This document shows positions 24,690-32,155 of a stretch of DNA of 64,000 bases, piece by piece. The translations under genes were made by a program, and so were the position numbers. Origin of the DNA: CAKSQL01 sp045649415 (lineage in GTDB: Bacteria > Bacillota > Clostridia > UBA1381); contig JAZRPY010000006.1 in assembly GCA_045649415.1 (NCBI GenBank), forward strand, positions 1-64,000, given 5' to 3'. Under the pieces are notes generated by a model. That model saw nothing but the letters and a program-made list of their open reading frames with translations, had not been told where the DNA came from and searched no databases. Each line of letters starts with the position of its first letter. Position 1 is the stretch's first letter.

Positions 24690-26021
24690 ATGACATTTGA
24701 TGAGCTTTGCCGAATTACATATAATGCCGGAGTGGTGGGCGCCGGTGGTGCCGGATTTCCTACCCACAAGAAATTCTCCAAGGATGTTAAGCAGATAGTT
24801 GTCAATGCTGCAGAATGTGAGCCATTGATGATGGTTGACCATCATATATTGGAGCATCATTTAAAGGCATTGGTGGACACTTTGAATATTTTGCTTGATA
24901 TGATGGAAGCAGATGAGGCTATTATCGGTATAAAGGGCAAGAATATGCATCTTTTAGATGATGCTATTGTTGTTTCATTACAAGGTACTCGTGTTAAAAT
25001 TAAAGAAATTCCTGACATATATCCTGCAGGAGATGAGGTTGTTCTGGTGTACGAAACCACAGGCAAAATCATTCCTGAGGGCAGTATTCCTGTTATGGTG
25101 GGAGTTATGGTTATAAATGTGGAAACTATTTATAATATCTACAATGCAATAAACAAAGACAAGCCTGTTGTTGATAAGTATGTAACAATAGCAGGTGATG
25201 TTTCGAGGGATATAACAATAAAAGCACCTATCGGTATGAAGGTGTCGGAGCTTTTAGAGGCGTGTGGAGTATCAACTGAGGGAAAATCTGTGATTGATGG
25301 TGGACCTATGATGGGTAAGCTTATCGATTTGGAAACTGCAGTTGTTACCAAAACCACTAAGGGAATTTTAGTATTCCCCAACACTCACTCAATAGTGCAA
25401 AGAAAGAAAATGCCACTTTCGGTGAGTATGAAAAGAGCAGCAGCTGCTTGTTGTAACTGCAGTATGTGTTCGGATGTATGTCCGAGATATCTGCTTGGAT
25501 ATTCCCTGAGAGTAGATAAAACCCTGAGGGCAGTATCTCACTCGGAGGTGCAGAACAAGGAAGCGTTTTTGCAAAGCTCGCTTTGTTGTGGCTGTGGAGT
25601 GTGCACAGTTATTGGTTGTCAGCAGATGTTAGATCCACAGGCGTTATCTATGGAGGTCAAGCGTTTGTTAGGCAAGAATGGATACAGACGAACTAACAAT
25701 AAGGCACCAGAAAAGGTGAGAGAGGAAAGAGCATCACGACTTATTTCCTCACAAAAGCTTATTGATAGGTTGGGAATCAGAAAGTATGTGAAGGACCGTG
25801 TGGACAGAGAGTATATTGAATTTAATCCAAAAACGGTCACAATTCCGATGTCCCAGCATGTTGGAAAGCCTGCAACACCTGTTGTGAAAACAGGGGATAT
25901 GGTTAAGGTTGGGCAATTGATTGCAAAAACAGATGAAAATGCCTTGGGCACCACCATCCATGCAAGTATCAATGGAAAAATAACCAAGGCAGACGACAGA
26001 TTTATAACAATAGAAGCTTAA
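24690..26021 (+). CDS. PduS-like RnfC-family flavin/iron-sulfur protein
   Basis: The 443-aa protein begins with a nucleotide/flavin region (GVVGAGGAGFPTHKKF) typical of RnfC/PduS, and carries two ferredoxin-type cysteine groups (CCNCSMCSDVCP and CCGCGVCTVIGC) at about residues 249-310, plus a C-terminal barrel-sandwich (biotinyl-like) region. PduS is a cobalamin reductase in Salmonella and more generally can pass electrons across the shell. Next to it is a PduT-like shell protein with a cysteine in its pore, supporting an electron path. Confidence 0.92.
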   Translation: MTFDELCRITYNAGVVGAGGAGFPTHKKFSKDVKQIVVNAAECEPLMMVDHHILEHHLKALVDTLNILLDMMEADEAIIGIKGKNMHLLDDAIVVSLQGTRVKIKEIPDIYPAGDEVVLVYETTGKIIPEGSIPVMVGVMVINVETIYNIYNAINKDKPVVDKYVTIAGDVSRDITIKAPIGMKVSELLEACGVSTEGKSVIDGGPMMGKLIDLETAVVTKTTKGILVFPNTHSIVQRKKMPLSVSMKRAAAACCNCSMCSDVCPRYLLGYSLRVDKTLRAVSHSEVQNKEAFLQSSLCCGCGVCTVIGCQQMLDPQALSMEVKRLLGKNGYRRTNNKAPEKVREERASRLISSQKLIDRLGIRKYVKDRVDREYIEFNPKTVTIPMSQHVGKPATPVVKTGDMVKVGQLIAKTDENALGTTIHASINGKITKADDRFITIEA

Positions 26022-26049
26022 TACTCTAAAAAGGGTATGGAGGTCGCAT

Positions 26050-26595
26050 ATGAATTCAATAGGATTGGTTGAAGTTAAGAATATAAGCAAGGGCATAAGA
26101 GTAACTGATGAAATGCTAAAGGGTGCAGGAATAACACTTATTCAGGCAGGTTCTGTATGTCCGGGAAAATATGTAACAATAGTTGGTGGAGATTTATCCT
26201 CCATCCAGTCAGCAGTTGATACTGCTGAAAAGCATGCAGAGGATGCACTGATCGACAAGTTCGTGATCGGCAATCTTGGAGAAAAGGTGTTTGATGCCAT
26301 TTGTGGTACTGCAGAGGTGAAGGACAAAAAGGCACTTGGTATTATCGAAACCTTTACAGCAGCCTCGGCAATCCTGGCAGCAGATGCAGCTGTTAAGGCT
26401 GCAATGATAAAGCTGATTGAGGTCAGGGTTGCTCGTGGTATGGGTGGAAAGTGCTTTGTCACATTAACAGGTGAGGTTGCAGATGTTCAGGCAGCAGTTG
26501 ATGCAGGTGCAAAAATTGCAGCAGATGACGGTGTTTTAATTAACACCGAGGTAATCGCAAACCCACATCCTGAGCTATGGGATGCAATTGTTTAA
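26050..26595 (+). CDS. Trimeric BMC shell protein (PduT-like, tandem domains, pore Cys)
   Basis: 181 aa with two fused BMC domains (residues about 1-90 and 96-181), forming pseudohexameric trimers. The first domain has VCPGKYVTIVGGD with Cys37 at the position of PduT Cys38, which holds a 4Fe-4S cluster at the three-fold pore. This makes it a probable redox portal partner of the PduS-like protein encoded 28 bases upstream. It is the only trimeric shell gene in the operon. Confidence 0.92.
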   Translation: MNSIGLVEVKNISKGIRVTDEMLKGAGITLIQAGSVCPGKYVTIVGGDLSSIQSAVDTAEKHAEDALIDKFVIGNLGEKVFDAICGTAEVKDKKALGIIETFTAASAILAADAAVKAAMIKLIEVRVARGMGGKCFVTLTGEVADVQAAVDAGAKIAADDGVLINTEVIANPHPELWDAIV

Positions 26596-26616
26596 AACTT
26601 TTGTGAAAGAGAGCAA

Positions 26617-27393
26617 ATGAGTATGTTAGCTGTTGAGAGAAGAAGCTCAATTGAGCAGTTAATTCAAAAAAATAAAAGCGTGCTTGTGTTAGAACTGGCA
26701 AAACAATTTGATGTAACCACTGAAACTATTCGCGGTGACTTGGAAAAGCTTGAACGCCAGGGAGTTTTAATCCGTACCTATGGTGGTGCTACCTTGGTTG
26801 AGGAGATTTCTGATGCAGATATGAGCACACACGAAAGAGATACTGTGAACTTTGAGGGTAAGCAGAGAATTGGCAGGCGTGCTGCAGAAATGATTAAGGA
26901 CGGAGAAACGATATTCCTTGATGCAAGTACCTCGTGCCTGCATATCGCAAGAAATTTAAAAGACAAAAAGTCTGTGACCGTCATAACCAATGCAGAACGA
27001 GTTGTGGCAGAACTGTCGCAATATGAAAATGTTAAGGTTATTTGTACAGGTGGCAGACTTGTTAATAAAAATCTTTCCTATGAGGGAAGAATGGTTGAGG
27101 ATACTATAAGAAAGTATTATTACGCAAATAAGTGCTTTTTCTCCTGTGCAGGAATTACATTGTCAAGGGGAATAACTGAAAGGTCGGAGGCTGAGGCAGA
27201 AATTAAAAAAGCAATGCTTGACTGCTCCGAAACCTCAATTTTCCTTTGTGACCATAAAAAGCTCGGAAGAATTGGCGTGCCGATTCTTGCAAAGGTGAGC
27301 GATATCGATTATATGATAACCGATATCAAGCTTGATGAAGAATGGAAACTTGCATTAGAAGAAAGTGAAGTTAACTTAATAACTGTAGATTAA
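26617..27393 (+). CDS. DeoR-family transcriptional regulator
   Basis: 258 aa: an N-terminal winged helix (RRSSIEQLIQ, DVTTETIRGDLEKLERQG, then TYGGATL), followed by a DeoR sensor domain resembling sugar-phosphate isomerases (IFLDASTSCLHIAR, VITNAERVV, CTGGRL, ALxCDHKKLG-type). Such proteins usually repress sugar operons and respond to a phosphorylated intermediate. It lies 21 bases after the BMC-T gene, so it is the last gene of the operon it probably controls; an inducer such as rhamnulose-1-P or fuculose-1-P is likely. ATG 26617 is used; ATG 26623 is the alternative. Confidence 0.9.
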   Translation: MSMLAVERRSSIEQLIQKNKSVLVLELAKQFDVTTETIRGDLEKLERQGVLIRTYGGATLVEEISDADMSTHERDTVNFEGKQRIGRRAAEMIKDGETIFLDASTSCLHIARNLKDKKSVTVITNAERVVAELSQYENVKVICTGGRLVNKNLSYEGRMVEDTIRKYYYANKCFFSCAGITLSRGITERSEAEAEIKKAMLDCSETSIFLCDHKKLGRIGVPILAKVSDIDYMITDIKLDEEWKLALEESEVNLITVD

Positions 27394-27521
27394 AAAAGTG
27401 AACCAATAGTCTCAACTCCAAATGTTATTGTGGCAGAACCGAAACGAAAGTCTGTTAAAAATATGGGGATGCAAAGACGAAAATCCAACAAAATAGGAGC
27501 TTGATTTCTACTACAAAAACG
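27394..27521 (+). other. Structured-looking non-coding stretch after the DeoR gene
   Basis: 128 bases follow the deoR stop before the shared terminator and hold no ORF. The sequence contains GGCAGAACC, CGAAAG and, 16 bases on, GGGGATGCAAAGACG. These resemble fragments of the GEMM-I (cyclic di-GMP) riboswitch core, but the P1b helix does not pair well and there is no downstream gene on this strand. It may be a 3' UTR-derived RNA or chance. Confidence 0.3.
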
Positions 27522-27558
27522 AAACACCGATATAATAAATATCGGTGTTTTCTTTATT
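27522..27558. terminator. Bidirectional terminator between the BMC operon and the radical SAM gene
   Basis: AAACACCGATA pairs with TATCGGTGTTT around TAATAAA, with T-rich stretches on both sides. It overlaps the stop codon of the convergent gene. Confidence 0.85.
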
Positions 27559-28501
27559 CGGTAAAATATTTTCCCTGGCAGGTATCCCGTCTTACCATTT
27601 CCTTATCAATTTCATTTAAAACCACAAATTTTTTAAGACTCCACAATGGACCAACAAGAGTATCCCTGCCACCATCTCCTGTGAGGCGTTGGATTATGGT
27701 TCCCTTGGGCAGTACCTCAAGCTGACTGACGATTATATCCACATACTCATCTCGTGTGAGTAATTCAAACTCACCATTTTCATACATCTTTTCAATAGGA
27801 GTTCCTCTTAAAATGTGAAGAAGATGAATTTTGACACAATGTGGGCGTAGCTTTCCCACCTGTCTTGCACTTTCCACCATCATTTCCTTGGTTTCCCCGG
27901 GCAGTCCGTCAATGAGATGCACACAAATGGAAATACCCCTTTCAGAAAGCATTCGATAGCCCTTTAAAAAATCTTCATATGTGTGGCATCGATTTATAAG
28001 CTCACCTGTTTTATCAAATATACTCTGCAACCCCAACTCCACAATTAGATAGGTACGCTCATTTAACTCTTCAAGGTAGTCCACAATTTCAGGGGACAGA
28101 GCATCGGCTCTGGTGGCAATACTTAGTCCCACCACATTTTTTTCCTTCAGCACAGGTTCGAAATTTTTCTTTAAAACCTCTAAGGGTGCATAGGTGTTGG
28201 TGTGTGCCTGAAAATATGCAATATATTTTGCATCCTCCCACTTTTTGTGGAGAGTAGCTTTTACATTCTCAAATTGGGTTATAATGTCCTGGGAAGGCTT
28301 GCCTGCAAAATCGCCACTGCCCGAATCGGAGCAATATATACAACCACCCACGCCCTTTGTTCCGTCTATGTTGGGACAGGTGAAGCCGGCATTGAGCGAC
28401 ACTTTAAAAACCTTGCCACCAAATTTTTCTCTCAAATGATAATTCCATGTATGGTATCTTTTGTTGTCCATGGTGTAGAAAAAGGGATTATACATTGGCA
28501 T
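27554..28501 (-). CDS. Radical SAM protein of the TIGR01212 (YtqA-like) family
   Basis: 315 aa. The cysteine motif is the extended form typical of the group, CPNIDGTKGVGGCIYC, near residue 42-57, followed by GLSIATRADAL, LIDGLPGE and HLLHILRGT. Family members share similarity with ELP3-like radical SAM enzymes and lie near tRNA-modification genes in some species; no substrate is proven. ATG 28501 has AAGGAG in front. It is convergent with deoR and divergent from rhaB, with no functional link seen to either. Confidence 0.85.
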   Translation of the reverse strand: MPMYNPFFYTMDNKRYHTWNYHLREKFGGKVFKVSLNAGFTCPNIDGTKGVGGCIYCSDSGSGDFAGKPSQDIITQFENVKATLHKKWEDAKYIAYFQAHTNTYAPLEVLKKNFEPVLKEKNVVGLSIATRADALSPEIVDYLEELNERTYLIVELGLQSIFDKTGELINRCHTYEDFLKGYRMLSERGISICVHLIDGLPGETKEMMVESARQVGKLRPHCVKIHLLHILRGTPIEKMYENGEFELLTRDEYVDIIVSQLEVLPKGTIIQRLTGDGGRDTLVGPLWSLKKFVVLNEIDKEMVRRDTCQGKYFTE

Positions 28502-28552
28502 TTTCTCCTTCCTCTTTTAATATATTTTATATTATACACTAAAATATTTGTG

Positions 28553-28581
28553 TTGACAATAGTTGGTGAATATTATATAAT
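28553..28581 (+). promoter_or_regulatory. Consensus sigma-A promoter for rhamnulokinase
   Basis: TTGACA, exactly 17 bases, TATAAT, 60 bases before the rhaB start. A perfect consensus promoter on a sugar kinase suggests strong transcription, possibly held down by a regulator binding in the divergent region; no operator is evident. Confidence 0.85.
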
Positions 28582-28641
28582 TTAAGTATAGAAAAACAAG
28601 ATAAATACATAATAATTTTAAATACAAGGAGATAAAGGAAT

Positions 28642-30123
28642 ATGGCAAAATACAAGTTTTTAGCATTCGATTTTGGTGCTTCAAATGGTAGAGCAATGCT
28701 TGCCACATTGGAGAAGGGAAAAATCACCTTGGAGGAAAAGCATCGTTTTCCAAACGACTCAGTAAGCGTTAATGGTGGAATGTACACAGATTCATTGCGT
28801 TTATTCCATGAAATCAAGCAAGGAATTTTAGCTTGCGCAAACTCAGGTGACAGGGATATCACAAGTATTGGTATTGATACCTGGGGTGTTGACTATGGTA
28901 TGCTTGATAAGGACGACCAGTTAATTGGCAACCCATATCACTATCGTGACACAAGAACTGACGGTATGATAGAAAAGGTATGCGAAAAGGTTTCTGAAAA
29001 GGAAATATTTGAGGAAACAGGTGTTGCTTTTAATTGGTTTAACACTTTATATCAGGTCTATAGCGAAAAGCTTGCAGACAATCTTCGTTTCAGAGAGGGA
29101 AAAACGCTTTTGTTCACTCCTGACCTATTCAATTTCTTCCTCACAGGTAAAAAAAGAGTTGAATACACAATTGCATCAACATCACAGATGTTTGATTCAA
29201 AAAATCACACCTGGGCAGAGGGAATTTTAGGTAAGCTTGGCTTAAGCTCAAAGATATTCCCTGAAATGATATATCCCGGAGAAAAGGTGGGCGAGTTGAC
29301 CGAGGAAATTGCAGAGGAGCTTGGAGTTGCAAGAATTCCTGTTATGGCAGTTGCATCTCACGACACAGGCTCGGCAGTTGCATCTGTGCCTGTGGTTGAC
29401 CAGGACGATTTTATATATATTTCAAGTGGTACCTGGAGTTTGATGGGTGTGGAATTAAAGGAGCCTATCGTTTCTGAGAAATCAAGAAAGTTTAACTTCA
29501 CCAATGAGGGTGGCGTTAACAAAACAATTCGTTTCTTAAAGAGCATTATGGGCTTGTGGCTTGTTCAGGAATCCCGTCGTCAATGGGGCAGAGAGGGTGA
29601 GCTTTTAAGCTTTGGTGAGCTTGCAGATTTGGCAAGTAAGGAAAAACCATTTGTTAGCTTTATCGATCCTGACTATGAGGATTTCCAGACACCTGGAAAT
29701 ATGCCCGAGAAAATCAGGAACTATTGTCGCAAAACCAATCAGCCTGTGCCTGAAACAAAGGGTGAGGTTGTTCGTTGTATCACTCAAAGCCTTGCATTCA
29801 AGTATCGCAAGACCATTGAGGATATGGAAGAGGTTACCAACAAAAAGTACTCAGTAATCAATATTGTTGGTGGTGGAATTCAGGATAAGATGCTTTGTCA
29901 GTTCACTGCAAATGCAACAGGCAGAACTGTTGAAGCAGGACCAGTTGAGGCAACTGCTATCGGAAATGCGATTGTGCAGGCAATGGCAGCAGGGGTTGTG
30001 AAGGACTTGAACGAGGGCAGAAAAATCATTAAAAACTCCTTCGATATTGCAAAATATGAGCCTCAGGATTCAGAGGAATGGAACAAGGCATACGAAAAGT
30101 GGCTTTCAATAGTTTCAGAATAA
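28642..30123 (+). CDS. rhaB: Rhamnulokinase
   Basis: FGGY-family sugar kinase of 493 aa. It begins KFLAFDFGASNGRAML (the N-terminal ATP-site strand, with the DFGASNGR of rhamnulokinases), has GIDTWGVDYG, the active-site region VASHDTGSAV, YISSGTWSLMGVE, and the C-terminal VNIVGGGIQDKML adenine-site motif. It phosphorylates L-rhamnulose to L-rhamnulose-1-P, the likely substrate for the aldolase of the BMC operon 1.2 kb upstream. Rhamnose isomerase and a transporter are not in the window. RBS AAGGAG upstream; it is monocistronic with its own terminator. Confidence 0.92.
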   Translation: MAKYKFLAFDFGASNGRAMLATLEKGKITLEEKHRFPNDSVSVNGGMYTDSLRLFHEIKQGILACANSGDRDITSIGIDTWGVDYGMLDKDDQLIGNPYHYRDTRTDGMIEKVCEKVSEKEIFEETGVAFNWFNTLYQVYSEKLADNLRFREGKTLLFTPDLFNFFLTGKKRVEYTIASTSQMFDSKNHTWAEGILGKLGLSSKIFPEMIYPGEKVGELTEEIAEELGVARIPVMAVASHDTGSAVASVPVVDQDDFIYISSGTWSLMGVELKEPIVSEKSRKFNFTNEGGVNKTIRFLKSIMGLWLVQESRRQWGREGELLSFGELADLASKEKPFVSFIDPDYEDFQTPGNMPEKIRNYCRKTNQPVPETKGEVVRCITQSLAFKYRKTIEDMEEVTNKKYSVINIVGGGIQDKMLCQFTANATGRTVEAGPVEATAIGNAIVQAMAAGVVKDLNEGRKIIKNSFDIAKYEPQDSEEWNKAYEKWLSIVSE

Positions 30124-30138
30124 AATTATCATAAACTA

Positions 30139-30179
30139 AAAAGGGTTTTCATATAAATAGGATATGAAAACTCTTTTTT
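30139..30179 (+). terminator. Terminator after rhaB
   Basis: AGGGTTTTCATAT and ATATGAAAACTCT form an imperfect stem (one mismatch/wobble) with a T6 run. Confidence 0.75.
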
Positions 30180-30198
30180 GTTGAAAGGATGATAAAAT

Positions 30199-31740
30199 AT
30201 GGAGCTTATAAAGGAAAAAAGCGTAATAGGCGAGGTAGTTTTCTCTGATTGCTTAGAGGTTGCCTCCTCAGGAGATTTAATTGTTCCTGATGTGAAGCCC
30301 GACATTTTAAAAGTGCTTCAGGTAGATTCTGATGTATGTGTGGAAAATAAAAGGATAACCGACTCAAGACTTGAGCTTTCGGGCAAATTTCATTTAACAG
30401 TTTTGTATCTTGCCGACAATGATTATAGGGAGGTTCAGGCAATCCACACCTGCTTTGATTTTGAACATAGGTTGGACAGGGCGGTGATTGACAATGAATC
30501 AAAGGTAATAGTTGATGCCGAGGTATCGGGGGTTGACTATCATATCATCAATTCGAGAAAGTTAAGCTTGAAAACAGAGGCAAAAATAGACTATCGCATC
30601 TATAAGGAAAAGTGTGTTGAGGTTGTGACGGCAACAAATGATGAGTGTGTTGTTGAGGCGTGCAGGAGTGGGGTAGAGATAAATAGCCTGTGTGGAATAA
30701 AGGAAGACGAATTTATAGTTAAGGAAACAGTTGAAATTCCGTCGGGAAAAGCATCTATTGGCGAAATCTTAAAGCTTGATTATAAAATCTGCGATGGAGA
30801 GGAAAGAATTGTATCCCAAAAGGTTATTTCAAAGGCAGTTCTTAATATTTCCATACTTTATTCAGACACCAATCAAAAGCTTGAATATGCAGGTTGGGAG
30901 CTTCCGTTCACCGAGGTTTTTGATTTTCCGGATGTCTTTGAAGATGCGTGGCTTGATGCATCATACAGCATTAAAAGCTGTGAGCATTTTGTGTCTCAGG
31001 ACAACGACGGAGATAACAGGCTTGTAACGATTGACATAGTTGGAAAAGCACAGATGCGAGCAACAAAGAAAAAGGAAATAACTGCAATTTCCGACTGCTT
31101 CTGCCCAGGATATAAAACTCAGCTTGAATTTAATGAGTTCACACTTTTAGAGGAAATAACTGCACCAAAGGTGCGAACTGCCCTGAGGGATGTGGTTGCA
31201 GTTGACGGGGATATGCCAATATTGTCAGCAGTATATAATGTGATTACCACACCCATAGTGGAGGACACAATTCTTGGCGAGGGAAAGCTCTCAGTGAAAG
31301 GCAAAATAGACACAACTGCCCTCTACATATCCGAAAATGCAGACTCTCCTCTGTTCAGCGTCAAAAAGGAAATTCCTTTTGATGTGGTACTTGACACTCC
31401 TGTTTGCAAGGAAAAAACAACTCTGGCAGTAAAAGCAGAGGTGAGCCACACAAGCTACCATGTGAATATGGCAAATGAAATAGAAATAAGATGTATTCTT
31501 GATGTGGTGGCAAACCTGTCCAGCACCAAGGAAATGCGATTGTTAAGGGATGTGGAGTATTCTAAAATTCCTGAATCGGAGAAGAAGGGAATGGTTATAT
31601 ATTTTGTTCAACCCGAGGACACTTTGTGGGATATAGCAAAGGGATATTCCGTTGCGACAAATAGTATTCTGGAGTTTAACAAACTTTCAAGAGATGATGA
31701 AATAAGAAAAGGTCAACGATTGGTTATACCAATCCAATAG
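30199..31740 (+). CDS. sipL: SipL-like spore morphogenesis protein (DUF3794 domains plus LysM)
   Basis: 513 aa of three DUF3794-type repeats (beta-rich domains with PDVKPDILKVLQVDS at the start) and a C-terminal LysM domain (about residues 465-513, VQPEDTLWDIAKGYSV, then IRKGQRLVIPI). This is the layout of Clostridioides difficile SipL, which binds SpoIVA through its LysM region to anchor the coat to the forespore. It has no signal peptide, in keeping with a mother-cell protein. The gene is single, between two terminators; sigma-E control is likely by homology but I cannot identify its promoter with confidence. Confidence 0.85.
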   Translation: MELIKEKSVIGEVVFSDCLEVASSGDLIVPDVKPDILKVLQVDSDVCVENKRITDSRLELSGKFHLTVLYLADNDYREVQAIHTCFDFEHRLDRAVIDNESKVIVDAEVSGVDYHIINSRKLSLKTEAKIDYRIYKEKCVEVVTATNDECVVEACRSGVEINSLCGIKEDEFIVKETVEIPSGKASIGEILKLDYKICDGEERIVSQKVISKAVLNISILYSDTNQKLEYAGWELPFTEVFDFPDVFEDAWLDASYSIKSCEHFVSQDNDGDNRLVTIDIVGKAQMRATKKKEITAISDCFCPGYKTQLEFNEFTLLEEITAPKVRTALRDVVAVDGDMPILSAVYNVITTPIVEDTILGEGKLSVKGKIDTTALYISENADSPLFSVKKEIPFDVVLDTPVCKEKTTLAVKAEVSHTSYHVNMANEIEIRCILDVVANLSSTKEMRLLRDVEYSKIPESEKKGMVIYFVQPEDTLWDIAKGYSVATNSILEFNKLSRDDEIRKGQRLVIPIQ

Positions 31741-31748
31741 AGATTTTT

Positions 31749-31777
31749 AAAAAGCTTCCTTTAAGGGAAGCTTTTTT
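31749..31777 (+). terminator. Terminator after sipL
   Basis: AAAAAGCTTCC and GGAAGCTTTTT flank a short loop, with a T6 run. Confidence 0.85.
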
Positions 31778-31810
31778 ATATTATATTAAATCTTTTTGAA
31801 AAAAAATCCC

Positions 31811-31838
31811 TTTACATTTTCTCTGTGAATGATATAAT
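31811..31838 (+). promoter_or_regulatory. Promoter of gatCAB
   Basis: TTTACA, 16-base spacer, TATAAT, 63 bases upstream of the gatC start. Confidence 0.65.
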
Positions 31839-31900
31839 TAATATAATATATAAAAGAGTGAATATGACCTTTTGGTCGGCAAATTTTAAAGGCTTGGGTG

Positions 31901-32137
31901 ATGATAATGATAGATAAACTTTTAAAGCTCTCGGCGTTAGAAGTAGATGAGGACGAATATAGAGTCTTGTCAACACAAATAAATGAAATCATTGAATTTT
32001 TAAAGGAAGATATAGAAAAAATAGAAGAGCCTAAGGAAGTATCTGTTGATTATTCGAAGCTCAGGGAGGATAAGGGAGCTAAAACAACCTTTAAAAACAA
32101 TGAAAAAAAACAATATGTTGTACCAAAAATAATGTAG
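31901..32137 (+). CDS. gatC: Asp/Glu-tRNA amidotransferase subunit C
   Basis: 78 aa; GatC is a small chaperone-like subunit that joins GatA and GatB. It has the family layout: an N-terminal helix (LLKLSALEVDEDEYRVL, then INEIIEFLKEDIE), and a C-terminal strand with a short basic end (KKQYVVPKIM). It is shorter than usual. The start is uncertain: ATG at 31901 and 31907 and GTG at 31898 are in frame. It is followed 18 bases later by gatA. Confidence 0.88.
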   Translation: MIMIDKLLKLSALEVDEDEYRVLSTQINEIIEFLKEDIEKIEEPKEVSVDYSKLREDKGAKTTFKNNEKKQYVVPKIM

Positions 32138-32155
32138 GGTTACGGAGAAAATAAA

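Noticed and set aside
27394..27521. Cyclic di-GMP (GEMM-I) riboswitch
   Set aside because: Key motif fragments are present but the central helix does not pair and no gene follows on the strand. Kept only as a weak possibility.
28202..28585. Plus-strand frame of 127 codons opposite the radical SAM gene
   Set aside because: Antisense to a clear radical SAM gene, with no RBS and a His/Cys/Ile-rich shadow composition.
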